Source: Providencia alcalifaciens (GTDB lineage Bacteria > Pseudomonadota > Gammaproteobacteria > Enterobacterales > Enterobacteriaceae). Taken from it: a stretch of 59,352 nt of DNA. Below are positions 18,301 to 26,622 of this stretch, piece after piece (position 1 is the stretch's first letter; each line of letters opens with the position of its first letter). The position numbers were made by a program, and so were the translations under genes. The stretch is taken from the NCBI GenBank assembly GCA_025961275.1, contig JAOQNJ010000001.1:1-59352 (forward strand), given 5' to 3'. The notes below the pieces were generated by a model. The model saw only the letters and a list, made by a program, of their open reading frames with translations. It was not told the origin of the DNA and did not search any database.

Positions 18301-19938
18301 AGCTATATTACTCACATCGAAACGTCAGTATCAAACGTCGAAATGTCAGTATCAGAAGCACTGATGCAAACAGCCGCACAATTTACTTCCCTGAGTGATA
18401 AGCAGCTTAAATCCGAAGCGAAAATAACGAAGAATGAGAAAGCCATTGCGACAGAAACTGAAGCGCGTGCAGAAATGGGCGTGCAGATTGACGCTCGCTT
18501 TAATGATGCTGAGGGTGCAATTGTCAGACTCGATGAAGCTCAAGCCGAGCAAGATAAATCACTCGCTAAAACAACTGAGCAACTCCGCGCAGAAATCAAA
18601 ATTGGTGACGATAAGTTACAAGAAGGTATCGACGAGCAGGTCCGTGAATTATCGAAAGTCAGCAGCAGTATAGATGAGCAAAAACTCGTTATTGCAGAGC
18701 TCGATAAAACGCTAACAGAGGTTACGCAGCAATCAGCATCACGCTTTGATGATAACGAAGCATCAATCAACAGCATCCAGCGTACGCAAAGTGATACTGA
18801 GATGTCTCAAGCTGAAACGGCTATGCAGCTGTCTGCTCAGCAGTTTGACCAGAGTACTCAACTGCTACGTGCAAGAGCATCTATCATTCGTATTGATAAA
18901 GCTGTTGCTGATAATGATCGCGCTTACGCTCAGACATTTGAGCAAATTTCGACTCAATTCAACGATGTTAATTCTAGTATTACGACGCTTAAGAAATCAG
19001 TTTCTGATAATGAAAAGGCTCAAGCGGAAACAAATGAGCTCATTAAATCGGAAATTGGGGATAACAAGTCGGCTATAGAACTTCGTGGCCAGACTGTATT
19101 CGATCACCAAGGAAATGGTTCGGCAGTTTATACAATCAAGACGGGCATTTGGTGGAATGGTCAATATTATGACGCCAAATTTATGATGGGCGCTGAAGTT
19201 AAAAATGGCAAAGTCGTTACACAGATTGGTTTTAGTGCGGATACCTTCGGTATTTTCAATCCCAAAAGTGGCAAGTTAGAACCTGTTTTCTTTGTCGAAA
19301 ACGGACAAGTATTTATCAATGACGCATTCATTAATCAAGCGACAATCGAAAAGCTATTAATTGGCTCGACGATTAAATCTAAAAACTGGGAGCCTGCTGC
19401 CAAAAAGGGTCTTATGTTGGATTTTGAAAAAGGAAAGTTAATCGCAAATGACGCTGAAATTACGGGAACTATCTACGCTAAGGATGGGGAATTTAATGGC
19501 ACTGTCTATGTTCATAAGCTCATCGGTGATAATGCAACAGCGACGGTATACAAGCAAGTCACAAAAAGAGAAACCCACGGAAATACATATGACCAAGCTA
19601 TTGAAACCTCGGTTATTTACGTAGGTGGCATGCCTTATGATGTTGATTTATTAATGCCAACCATGCAGTTTGAGTCTACGGGCTCATATACAGATGCAAT
19701 AGCAAATGCGTATGTTAGCGTCATTATTGATGGTGTTACATACACACCGCAAACGACGACAGTAAAAGGGGGCAAGGATTGGAGTTTAATATGTTCATTA
19801 TATGTGACAATTCCAGCCAGCAAGAAAGATGTGAAGATTACAATTAAGTATATTACATATCATAGTGGAGGATGTGACACAAAAATTCATCCCGCAATGA
19901 TAATCGCATGTAAGCATAATTCATCATCATTTAAATAA
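15307..19938 (+). CDS. Host specificity / central tail fibre protein, lambda gpJ-like
   Basis: This 1,543-residue tail-tip protein is longer than lambda gpJ (about 1,130) and should determine receptor use. The N-terminal hub (residues 1-600) contains KDSLLAESTAKLLLAISEGE and YRVINISDNGDNTYTINGT, both typical of gpJ. Two fibronectin-type III modules follow, about 610-820. Residues about 820-1255 are a long helical, heptad-like region rich in Glu, Ala, Lys and Gln. The C-terminal part (GIWWNGQYYDAKFMMGAEV and FFVENGQVFINDAFINQATI) matches the DUF1983-type trimer domain. The last 130 residues are beta-rich and probably form the variable receptor-binding tip. Confidence 0.94.
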   Translation: MRIQGAKGGSSKPRTPVEQKDSLLAESTAKLLLAISEGEIAGGLDDTCIFLDDTPIGNADGSKNFEGVTWEFRAGSEHQEYIQGIPSVDNEIAVGMELKDDQPYVRTVNNTQLSAIRIRLSVPQFLQQHDNGDTTGYHVDYVIELSTDGAGYKEVVKSAFDGKTTSEYPRTHRIDLPKASTGWQVRVRRLTKNQNNARIADRINIAAIAEVIDAKLRYPNTALLFITFNARQFNNRIPKVSVRPKGGLLVKVPTNYDPINRTYSGVWDGTFKLAATNNPAWVFYDLVLNNRYGCGDRIKASQIDKWDLYKIAQYCDELVPDGHGGDGKEPRFLCDVYIQSQESAYTVLRDIAAIFRGMTFWADNKVKAVADMPASIFRTFTNANIVGGKPSYSGGSTQNRYTQALVSFTDINNHSNDDIEPVVDLKLQRRYKTVRKVELSAIGCTRRSEANRRGRWALLTNANDRMISFATGLEGAIPSPGHIIAVADSSLAGRNTGGRISSVEGRKITLDRTTSIKAGDRLIVNLPNGGSEGRTVTAVNKKVVTVSVEYSQVPQKEAVWVVDSDDLAIQLYRVINISDNGDNTYTINGTIHNPDNYDHIDSGARIDERPITVIPPNVQPAPKNVRISSYSQVDQGIAFTTLRVDWEAAESAIAYEAEWRRDNGNWINAPRTSTLGFEVNGIYAGRYQVRVRAINASEISSVWASAEETQLNGKEGNPPKPLNLRATSEVWGITLDWGFATNTSDTLKTELQYSSENTADSMQLLADVPYPLKSYRMSGLKAGIRFYFRARLVDKTGNQSGWTSIVFGESSSDAEGILEAVGDKFLSTEAGQIMQDQIGDIALEQLEIKHDIVDISDKTVALDNRVVQINTDVGIVSEAVLQNTIFTTQLSFKISEEKADRKAEIFRLEQVQVTDREAAARWQEQISVKVSSNTSSILEVKEAQATYEEASAKQINQVKADVEGVTGRVTEVETVTATLTEAQAKFERSTIAQFEEHQSYITHIETSVSNVEMSVSEALMQTAAQFTSLSDKQLKSEAKITKNEKAIATETEARAEMGVQIDARFNDAEGAIVRLDEAQAEQDKSLAKTTEQLRAEIKIGDDKLQEGIDEQVRELSKVSSSIDEQKLVIAELDKTLTEVTQQSASRFDDNEASINSIQRTQSDTEMSQAETAMQLSAQQFDQSTQLLRARASIIRIDKAVADNDRAYAQTFEQISTQFNDVNSSITTLKKSVSDNEKAQAETNELIKSEIGDNKSAIELRGQTVFDHQGNGSAVYTIKTGIWWNGQYYDAKFMMGAEVKNGKVVTQIGFSADTFGIFNPKSGKLEPVFFVENGQVFINDAFINQATIEKLLIGSTIKSKNWEPAAKKGLMLDFEKGKLIANDAEITGTIYAKDGEFNGTVYVHKLIGDNATATVYKQVTKRETHGNTYDQAIETSVIYVGGMPYDVDLLMPTMQFESTGSYTDAIANAYVSVIIDGVTYTPQTTTVKGGKDWSLICSLYVTIPASKKDVKITIKYITYHSGGCDTKIHPAMIIACKHNSSSFK

Positions 19939-19960
19939 TTCAAGAGTCATACACAAGACG

Positions 19961-19981
19961 CCGCTTAATTGCGGTTTTTTT
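19961..19981 (+). terminator. Intrinsic terminator-like hairpin after gpJ
   Basis: CCGC, loop TTAATT, GCGG, then TTTTTTT. Short stem but strong U tract. It lies 23 bases after the J stop codon. Confidence 0.75.
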
Positions 19982-20005
19982 ACGTCCAAATTTTAAGGAA
20001 ATACT

Positions 20006-21544
20006 ATGTATAGCACGGGTAAAATCACAACAACAGCAAACAACACAAAAGTCATTGGTACTAACACAAAGTGGAAAGATAACAATTCACTCGTCTCACC
20101 CGAGCAGGTTATTTTAATTCAGAACGGCGCAACGATTTACATTAACAGCATTGCCTCTATTCAAAGCAACACAGAAATGACGCTGAGCTTTCCGGTACCA
20201 GCAGCAGTCAAGGATGCGGCATATAACATCTTAACAACGATGGTTCATTCCGTATCTGACGCAGCAAATAAAATTGTCGCCATGAACAATGCAAACGTGC
20301 AGTTCAGCGACATACTGAATCGCTGGGCAACAGAAACGGGCACAATTACGGTTACATTACCGGATGGAACTACTCAGCAACTACGCACAGCGAAAGAGCA
20401 AGATAAGCTGTTAGATGGGAAGTTGGACACAAATAAACCTGAAGCAAAAGGAGCGTTAACAATAAAGGCGGTAGATGATTACGCAGGACTCACACTAACA
20501 AAAGGGTCTGATGAGCGCGTGAAGTTAGAAACGTTAGTTGATTCAGCAACAACAGCGCTAAATATTGTTTATAGAGATGCTGCAGGTAAAAACGTCTCAA
20601 TTGTGGGTATACCGAAAAAGTCGGGTATAGCGATGTTAGTCGGTGAAAGCGGTATCGGCGTAGCCTCTTACGAAGAAAAGGGGGCGGGAGATCGAAACGA
20701 AAGCCGCTTTATTCAGTACGGTAGTACACCAGTAGCAGCAAGTCAGGGGTACCCGGGGGCGGGTGGTGGTATTCAGATTAGTTATACTGCAAGCCGTCGA
20801 GCTCAAATTTTTATGTCACGATCTCCTGAGAGATTGCATTATAGGTTTTCCGACATTGAAGGTGTGGATCTGACGACAAAATGGAAAGAAATTTACTCGA
20901 CAGCGAATACGACTAAGGACTCAAACGGCAACTTAAAAGCCGCATCACCAATTGTTAAAGTCTTTGCTGACCACATCGAATCAAATGAAGAGTCAGAGGG
21001 CGTCGAACTCAAAAAACTACACACAGGCATCTATCAGCTCAAAAACGTACTGGGCATGCACTCGGATGCAAGCTGGGGCGGCATTAACGGCGGTATCACA
21101 ATTCCGTCTGGCATTAATCAGTTACCGCTCGTCTATGCCGATTATGATGTACTGGTTGCGGGTGAGCGGCATCCATTCAACGGCGAATTAGTGACGCAAA
21201 ACGAACACGGTGACATTGTTATCTATACATCATATCGCAAGCACTTCGATTTACCGCAAAACGTTCAATACGCTCATTTAAAAACGTACCCAGAATTTAC
21301 TAAGGTAGTGAATGATGAGCAGGTTGAGCTAGAAAACGGCGAACCTGTTGATATCCCGAATGGTCACTGGATTGACGTACGTGTAAACATGCCTAGTAAC
21401 TCTATCTACAATCAAAAGCAAGCTGAAGCTGAAGCACATGCAAAAGAAGAGGCTGAGCGAGTAGCGAGAGAGGAAGCGGAAAAATCTGAGCTGGAAGTTG
21501 CGGGGCGTGAGCAATATGGACTTAGTGATAATGATATTTTGTAA
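20006..21544 (+). CDS. Phage tail fibre protein
   Basis: The 512-residue product is encoded after J, where side tail fibre genes lie. The N-terminal 140 residues (MYSTGKITTTANNTKVIGTN, then TEMTLSFPVPA) are the attachment part of a fibre family common on enterobacterial prophages. The middle part (DYAGLTLTKGSDERVKLETL, IQISYTASRRAQIFMSRSPE) is beta-rich like phage shaft and knob repeats. The last 60 residues are a charged helix (AEAEAHAKEEAERVAREEAE). No tail fibre chaperone gene follows, so this fibre either folds alone or depends on another locus. Confidence 0.85.
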   Translation: MYSTGKITTTANNTKVIGTNTKWKDNNSLVSPEQVILIQNGATIYINSIASIQSNTEMTLSFPVPAAVKDAAYNILTTMVHSVSDAANKIVAMNNANVQFSDILNRWATETGTITVTLPDGTTQQLRTAKEQDKLLDGKLDTNKPEAKGALTIKAVDDYAGLTLTKGSDERVKLETLVDSATTALNIVYRDAAGKNVSIVGIPKKSGIAMLVGESGIGVASYEEKGAGDRNESRFIQYGSTPVAASQGYPGAGGGIQISYTASRRAQIFMSRSPERLHYRFSDIEGVDLTTKWKEIYSTANTTKDSNGNLKAASPIVKVFADHIESNEESEGVELKKLHTGIYQLKNVLGMHSDASWGGINGGITIPSGINQLPLVYADYDVLVAGERHPFNGELVTQNEHGDIVIYTSYRKHFDLPQNVQYAHLKTYPEFTKVVNDEQVELENGEPVDIPNGHWIDVRVNMPSNSIYNQKQAEAEAHAKEEAERVAREEAEKSELEVAGREQYGLSDNDIL

Positions 21545-21562
21545 TGTGCATTAGATACGAAA

Positions 21563-21590
21563 AAGCCGCTGCAGAAAGGCGGCTTCACTT
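21563..21590 (+). terminator. Hairpin after the tail fibre gene
   Basis: AAGCCGC (21563-21569) pairs with GCGGCTT (21579-21585), with a 9-base loop. A weakly T-rich stretch follows (CACTTCTT). It may end the late transcript. Confidence 0.6.
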
Positions 21591-21693
21591 CTTAGGCTCT
21601 CCAGCCCTTGCCATAATTACACAAAATAATATTGTGTCCATCAGTGTGTCCATTGGTGGGTTTTATTCTTATTTTGGTGCCTAAAATCATATA
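21591..21693. other. Prophage-host junction region
   Basis: About 100 bases separate the fibre terminator from the stop codon of the first host gene. They contain two GTGTCC units 12 bases apart (near 21636-21653) preceded by CACAA...TTGTG. An attachment site should lie here if the prophage ends at this point. The other attachment copy is outside the window, so it cannot be tested. Confidence 0.35.
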
Positions 21694-22098
21694 TTAATCA
21701 AGTAGAGGAGTTGGTTTGCCGTTATCATCGACAGCGACAAAGTTAAATTGCCCATGAATCACTTCTTCACGACCTTCGCAATACATATCTTCTAAAAATA
21801 TAGAGACATCGACAGTCAAGCTGGTTCTTCCTACACGACTGACTTTACCTACCAACTCTATAATTGTTCCCGATGGGATAGGATGGGTGAAATTAATTTT
21901 TTCAGTTGAGACAGTCACTAAGCGTTTGCGGGAAAATCGTGTGGCAGTGATAAACGAAACCTCATCCATCCACGCAAGGGCTGTGCCACCGAATAAGGTA
22001 TCGTGATGGTTAGTGGTGGTTGGAAAAATAACTTTTGAAACACGGGTGATAGCGTTTTCGATTTTTTGTGAGACGATGTCATCAACTTCAGAATGCAT
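21694..22098 (-). CDS. Hotdog-fold acyl-CoA thioesterase
   Basis: This 134-residue protein is predicted to hydrolyse acyl-CoA esters in the cytoplasm. Landmarks of the acyl-CoA hydrolase hotdog family are the HHDTLFGGTALAWMDEVSFI helix near residues 31-50, with the Asn/Asp-x-x-F-G-G pattern and the acidic residue of the helix. Strand segments VSTEKINFTHPIPSGTIIEL follow. It is similar in size to YciA (about 132 aa), but sequence details do not justify the symbol. It stands alone next to the prophage end. No lesion is visible. Confidence 0.85.
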   Translation of the reverse strand: MHSEVDDIVSQKIENAITRVSKVIFPTTTNHHDTLFGGTALAWMDEVSFITATRFSRKRLVTVSTEKINFTHPIPSGTIIELVGKVSRVGRTSLTVDVSIFLEDMYCEGREEVIHGQFNFVAVDDNGKPTPLLD

Positions 22099-22307
22099 AA
22101 TGTAGCCTTACAATTAATTAATATTGGAGCTATAGCGACCTTACTTTAATATGCCATTAGCCGATGTAATCGGATAAAGCGTATTGTCCGAATTTACAGT
22201 ATTTATTTGTGCTTTCAGTCGTCGCTGAACGGGTGTTAATAGGCGACTTCAATGAGTTAAGTGATTAAGCATTTGAGTGTAATACGCTTTCAAAATAAAT
22301 TCAGCTA

Positions 22308-23102
22308 CTAATCAATATGTAGTGTTCCTGTCAGGAATAGTGCAGCTTTTCCTGTTAGTTTAATTCGCTCGTTGCCTACATGACAAAGTATCATCCCACC
22401 ACGAGCAGAGATTTGATGACCGACCAACTGATTTTTATTTAGTCGCTTAGCCCATAACGGCGCGATAGCACAATGTGAGGTTCCTGTTACAGGATCTTCA
22501 TTTATGCCTTTGGTTGGAGCAAAATAACGCGAAACGAAGTCGACACTTTGATTGTTACTTTTTGCAGTAATAGAAAGTCCAGGCAGTGGCAGATTGGCCA
22601 GCGCCAACATGTTTGGTTTACAGTTAGCCACTTTGTCCGCGTCACTTAAAAAACAGACATAGCGGTCTTTGGCAAGCCAGAGAGACTCGATTTCCACGCC
22701 TAATATTTCAGTAAGCTGCGGGTAATCAACCTCGGAAACTTGCTGAGTACTCAGGATTGGGAAATCTAGCGTAAAGCCATTCTGCTCTTTAAAAACAGTG
22801 AGTTCCCCTGATAGTGAGTGAAAGATAAAAGGGGTAATAGGTAGTTGCTTAAATTGATGAAGCACATAGGCGGTTGCGAGTGTGGCATGGCCACACAGTT
22901 TGACCTCTAAAGTAGGAGTGAACCAGCGAATGTGGTTTCCTACTAAAAAAGCGGTTTCAGAGAGATTAATTTCGGCTGCAATTGCCATTAGTTGACGATC
23001 AGGAAGCCATGTCTCCAACAATACGACAGCAGCTGGATTACCATGAAACTGTTTATCTGTGAACACATCGATATAGTAGACAGGAAGTGTCATTTTGCTC
23101 AT
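22308..23102 (-). CDS. PhzF family protein (isomerase / epimerase-like)
   Basis: The start is placed at 23102 (MSKMTLPVYYIDVFTD), preceded by a GGAAAA stretch. A start further upstream at 23183 would add an atypical 27-residue leader. The 264-residue product has the PhzF pattern: VFTDKQFHGNPAAVVLLE near residues 11-28, NLSETAFLV with the expected catalytic glutamate, CGHATLATAYVL near residue 70, and NEDPVTGTSHCAIAP near residue 200. The family includes DHHA isomerase PhzF, but many enterobacterial members (YddE) have no known substrate. No neighbouring pathway genes are seen. Confidence 0.92.
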   Translation of the reverse strand: MSKMTLPVYYIDVFTDKQFHGNPAAVVLLETWLPDRQLMAIAAEINLSETAFLVGNHIRWFTPTLEVKLCGHATLATAYVLHQFKQLPITPFIFHSLSGELTVFKEQNGFTLDFPILSTQQVSEVDYPQLTEILGVEIESLWLAKDRYVCFLSDADKVANCKPNMLALANLPLPGLSITAKSNNQSVDFVSRYFAPTKGINEDPVTGTSHCAIAPLWAKRLNKNQLVGHQISARGGMILCHVGNERIKLTGKAALFLTGTLHID

Positions 23103-23310
23103 AACTATTTTCCGAAAGACAGATTTAAGAGGGGATCTTAATAAGCAATAAATAGTGGTATTTATCCGTAGCAAATTACGCATAAAAACAGACTAGCAAG
23201 ATCAGAATACTCTATAAGGCATTCAAAATAATTAAAAATATATGTATTCGCTGCATACACTAACCAAATTGAAATAGGGTAAGTCGTTATGGGGAAATGA
23301 ATATAAAAAC

Positions 23311-23342
23311 GCCCGATAGGCCATAATAACTTATCGGGCGTG
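23311..23342 (-). terminator. Intrinsic terminator of the peptide transporter gene
   Basis: On the minus strand CGCCCGATA and TATCGGGCG form a 9-bp stem with a 13-base loop, followed by TTTTTATA. It lies 16 bases after the transporter stop codon. Confidence 0.88.
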
Positions 23343-23357
23343 AAGATCTATCAATGA

Positions 23358-24890
23358 TTAATTTGCTTTCGCTTCATTTTTATCAGCATTCTTTAGCATT
23401 TTTCTAACTGGGATAATCAGTGCAGCTAGAACGATTGCGCAGATAACTAGCGCTATCGAAACGTGCGAGAACAATTCAGGCATAGAGTTCAATTGATCTT
23501 TACTGATATTTCCACCCATGATACCCGCAGCAAGGTTACCTAATGCGCTAGCACAGAACCACAGACCCATTACTTGACCACGCATTTTTTGCGGTGCTAA
23601 TAAGGTCATTGTGGCTAAACCAATCGGGCTTAGGCACAGTTCACCGAGTGTTAGAAGCAGGATACTTGAAACCAACCAGAAAGGTGATACACCCGTTTCT
23701 GTCGCGAGAACTTGGTTTGCAGCCATCATCATGACCGCAAAACCGCCTGCAGCAAATAAGATACCAATAACGAACTTGGTCATACTGCTTGGATTCAAGT
23801 CGCGTTTAGCAAGAGAAGGCCAGAACCAGCTAAAGATAGGAGCTAACAAAATAATAAATAAGGCGTTAATCGCCTGAAACCAAATGGTTGGAATTTCAAA
23901 CGAACCCATTTGGCGGTCAGTGTAGTCACGCGCAAAGATATTGAATGATGTTGGTTTTTGTTCGAATGCAGACCAGAAAAATGCCGCTGCAACAAGCAAG
24001 ATTAAGCAAGCGAGAAGACGCGAGCGCTCACTGCTATTAAGACCAGCAAAGAAGAACATGAAGACAAAATAGATACCGACACACGTTGAAATGATGTAAG
24101 CAGAGCTTTTTGCAATCGTTGTTGCGTTGAATGGAATTGTGCCGTTATCGATTAGAATGACCAATACGGCCAGTAATGCCATCGCGACAGTGACCCATTT
24201 ACCGACATTTTTACGCTCAACTGTTGGGCGATTCCATGTGGAGTCTAAACCCACTTCTTTATCATAACGGCGCATTTGTGGAATAGCGTAGAAACGGAAG
24301 ATCAGCAAGGCGATTAACATACCAATTCCGCCAAGACCAAATCCCATATGCCAACCATATTTTTCGTGTAGTGGGCCAATGATCAATGGGGCGATAAATG
24401 AACCCATGTTAATACCCATATAGAACAGGGAGAAACCACCATCACGGCGAGTATCTTCTTTCTTATACAAGGTACCAACCATAACGGTGATACAGGTTTT
24501 AAATAATCCAGTCCCTAATACGATCAGTAACAAGCCAACAAAAAAGAAGGTATTGGTCCAAATCGCGGACATCGCGATAGATAAATGGCCAAGTGCAATA
24601 ATCAGTGAACCGTACCAAACAGCCCGGCGTTGTCCTAGCCAGTTATCTGCAAGCCAACCACCAGGAAGTGAGGTGATATAAACACCACCAGCAAAAATAC
24701 CAACGATGGCGGATGCTTGTTCAATAGGTAGTCCCATACCACCTTGTAGTAATGCTGCGCTCATAAAAAGTATGAGGAGTGGACGCACACCGTAGAAGGA
24801 GAACCGTTCCCACATTTCAGTGAGGAAAAGTGAACTCAATGGGTATGGATGCCCAAAAAACGTTTTTGTTTTAGTCGCAGAAGGATTCAT
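23358..24890 (-). CDS. Proton-dependent oligopeptide transporter (POT / PTR family)
   Basis: The start is placed at 24890 (MNPSATKTK), because GGAG precedes it at good spacing. The upstream frame to 24962 lacks one. The 510-residue inner-membrane protein would import di- and tripeptides with protons. The POT signature ExxERFxxYG appears as EMWERFSFYG near residue 30. Multiple hydrophobic segments, GIYFVFMFFFAGL and others, give about 12 to 14 membrane spans. Salt-bridge and proton-coupling residues are placed as expected for the family (for example TSFNIFARDYTDRQ). It belongs with the enterobacterial DtpA-D group, but I cannot choose a member. Confidence 0.95.
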   Translation of the reverse strand: MNPSATKTKTFFGHPYPLSSLFLTEMWERFSFYGVRPLLILFMSAALLQGGMGLPIEQASAIVGIFAGGVYITSLPGGWLADNWLGQRRAVWYGSLIIALGHLSIAMSAIWTNTFFFVGLLLIVLGTGLFKTCITVMVGTLYKKEDTRRDGGFSLFYMGINMGSFIAPLIIGPLHEKYGWHMGFGLGGIGMLIALLIFRFYAIPQMRRYDKEVGLDSTWNRPTVERKNVGKWVTVAMALLAVLVILIDNGTIPFNATTIAKSSAYIISTCVGIYFVFMFFFAGLNSSERSRLLACLILLVAAAFFWSAFEQKPTSFNIFARDYTDRQMGSFEIPTIWFQAINALFIILLAPIFSWFWPSLAKRDLNPSSMTKFVIGILFAAGGFAVMMMAANQVLATETGVSPFWLVSSILLLTLGELCLSPIGLATMTLLAPQKMRGQVMGLWFCASALGNLAAGIMGGNISKDQLNSMPELFSHVSIALVICAIVLAALIIPVRKMLKNADKNEAKAN

Positions 24891-25357
24891 CTGTGAACTC
24901 CGATAAATTATCTCTTGAGATGTTGTGCTTGATAAAACACCTAGCAAAGCTGGAGGTGTCAAAAGTTATAGATATGTTAATTCTATTCTATAAACATATT
25001 ATTAACATACATTATTATAAAAATACTTAAAAGCAGAATGTATTTATTGTAAAACACGTGTTTTTAAGGTGAAAAATCGATGTCACTCGCATATTCCACT
25101 ATAAGGTAACGGACAATACAGGAATTTTCTTGACAAGAAAAGAGATGATTACAAAACAATCATCATCATTAAAAACAATTACTTATCTAATATTTTTTGT
25201 TTTTTTAAGCGCAAATATAAGCAATACCTACTATAAGCAGGGTAAATTAATAACAAAGTATTATATCTGCCGTGATTCAAATTGTGGGCGAGAGATGTAG
25301 GAAAAAGAGAGCGGTACATCTATATGAATAACTTATAGTTGTTCTGCGCAACTAAAT
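24891..25357. other. Intergenic region upstream of the peptide transporter
   Basis: No gene is seen. The segment is A+T-rich. It contains a perfect palindrome TTTTCTTG-A-CAAGAAAA at 25125-25141, a possible operator (see findings). The right end abuts the IS element. Confidence 0.6.
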
Positions 25358-26181
25358 CAGGACACTTTTCTTAAGGAATTTTGTTCATACTCAATTGGGG
25401 ACAGATCACCGTTGGCAGTATGAAACCTTTCTAGGTTGTAATAGCGCATATACGCGATAACATCTTCTTTCATCTGTTTCCGAGTCGGCTGAGGGATTTT
25501 CAGTACCCAATCGTGTTTTAAACTGCCAAAAAATCGTTCTACAACGGCGTTATCCCAACAGGCTCCAACATCACCCATGCTTGCCCTAATACCATAGCTT
25601 GTTAGCAAGCGGCGATATCGCTTACTCGTATATTGAGAGCCTCTATCACTATGAAAGACTAAGCCTTTTTCGGGCTGGCGTAAGTTATACGCTTTCATCA
25701 AGGCTTTACTGACTAAATCTGCCGTCATTCGTTTATCGATATGCCAACCCACAATACGGCGTGAGTATAAGTCCATCACGATGGCTAAATACATCCAGCC
25801 TTCCCCTGTTTTTAAATAGGTCACATCACCCGCCCACACTTCGTTAGGTGCGTGAGGATTAAAATTTTGATTGAGCAAATTATCGGCTACGGCATCACTG
25901 TGTTTGCGTTTTGTGGTGACTTTGTAAGCAACGCGCTGAGTGACGACTAGGCCAAGCTGAGCCATTAGCTTTTGAACGCCATAAGCACTCACGCTAAAGC
26001 CCTCTTTGCATAACCGTTTACGTAACGTTCTATAACCTAAGCTATTTCGACTCTGTTCAAAGATAGCTTTGGCTCTGCGGTACAGGCTAAGTTGTTCTGC
26101 GGTGATCAATTTTGCTGGGCGTTTAAGCCAAGCATAGTAGGCAGAACGACTTATTTTCATTAACTTGCAGAGCTTCAGCAC
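25357..26181 (-). CDS. IS3-family transposase, orfB (DDE domain)
   Basis: This frame encodes the catalytic half. It is in -1 phase to orfA and open back to the slippery site, so the normal product is probably an OrfAB fusion ending at 25357. The translation shown starts at a GTG (MLKLCKLMKISRSAYYAW). DDE residues are visible in VWAGDVTYLKTGEGW, VFHSDRGSQYTSKRY and WDNAVVERFFGSLKHDW. The first aspartate near residue 120, the second near 180, and the glutamate about 35 residues later fit the DDE-35-E pattern of the rve integrase core. Length (274 residues) is that of a full orfB. No lesion is visible. Confidence 0.93.
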   Translation of the reverse strand: MLKLCKLMKISRSAYYAWLKRPAKLITAEQLSLYRRAKAIFEQSRNSLGYRTLRKRLCKEGFSVSAYGVQKLMAQLGLVVTQRVAYKVTTKRKHSDAVADNLLNQNFNPHAPNEVWAGDVTYLKTGEGWMYLAIVMDLYSRRIVGWHIDKRMTADLVSKALMKAYNLRQPEKGLVFHSDRGSQYTSKRYRRLLTSYGIRASMGDVGACWDNAVVERFFGSLKHDWVLKIPQPTRKQMKEDVIAYMRYYNLERFHTANGDLSPIEYEQNSLRKVS

Positions 26182-26553
26182 GGGAAACTGTGAAGATAAT
26201 TGCTTAATCGTTTTAAACGCTACTTGGTTTCCTTTAGCAGGAGGGCGCTGGCTTTTTTTAGGATCTCTTTCTCCATCCTAAGTTCTTTATTTTCTTTTCG
26301 AAGCCTTAATAGCTCAGTTCTCTCATCGGCATTCAAGCTGCTACCGGATTGTTCAGCATCGAATTTTGCTTTCCAGTTATAAAGTAATTTATCGGTGATC
26401 CCTAATGAAGCTGCCGCTTTTGGGACGCTATAACCTTGTTCGGTGACTAATGCGACCGCTTCTTGCTTAAACTCAGTAGTATAAAACCTGTTTGTTCGTT
26501 TTTTCATTTAACACCTCAATAATTGGATTATATTCCATTATTAAAGTGTCCTG
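25358..26553 (-). mobile_element. IS3-family insertion sequence, complete
   Basis: The element is about 1,196 bp. Its ends carry inverted repeats CAGGACACTTT (25358-25368) and AAAGTGTCCTG (26543-26553). It encodes orfA and orfB in two overlapping frames with an A7 slippery run. The stop codon of orfB lies in the terminal repeat. A target-site duplication was not evident. It separates the peptide transporter from mdtG. Confidence 0.92.
26220..26507 (-). CDS. IS3-family transposase, orfA (helix-turn-helix)
   Basis: The 95-residue product is the DNA-binding first frame of the IS. It has a helix-turn-helix (FKQEAVALVTEQGYSVPKAA, then LGITDKLLYNWKAKF). A leucine-zipper-like coiled coil follows (LLRLRKENKELRMEKEILKK). 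An A7 run on the coding strand at 26253-26259 in the codons CTA AAA AAA GCC is a classic -1 frameshift site. After it, the -1 frame runs without stop into orfB. OrfA alone usually acts as a regulator of transposition. Confidence 0.93.
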   Translation of the reverse strand: MKKRTNRFYTTEFKQEAVALVTEQGYSVPKAAASLGITDKLLYNWKAKFDAEQSGSSLNADERTELLRLRKENKELRMEKEILKKASALLLKETK

Positions 26554-26622
26554 TTTGATTAAAGCAGATCAAGTTCATTAAGATGCATTCGGAAGTATTC
26601 TGGTTGATAGTTAAAAAAACAA

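Larger units (their letters stand above)
1..21590 (+). mobile_element. Prophage, structural (late) half, HK97-type head and lambda-type tail
   Basis: About twenty consecutive plus-strand genes follow the packaging-head-tail order of temperate siphoviruses: HNH endonuclease, TerS, TerL, portal, ClpP-like protease, capsid, connectors, tail tube, G/GT chaperones, tape measure, and M-L-K-I-J homologues, then a tail fibre. Many genes overlap by 1 to 4 bases, which implies translational coupling. The left edge is cut by the window, so integrase, repressor, replication and lysis genes are not visible. The right edge is placed after the fibre hairpin, because the next gene (minus strand) is a host-type thioesterase. 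No attachment site could be demonstrated. Confidence 0.93.
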
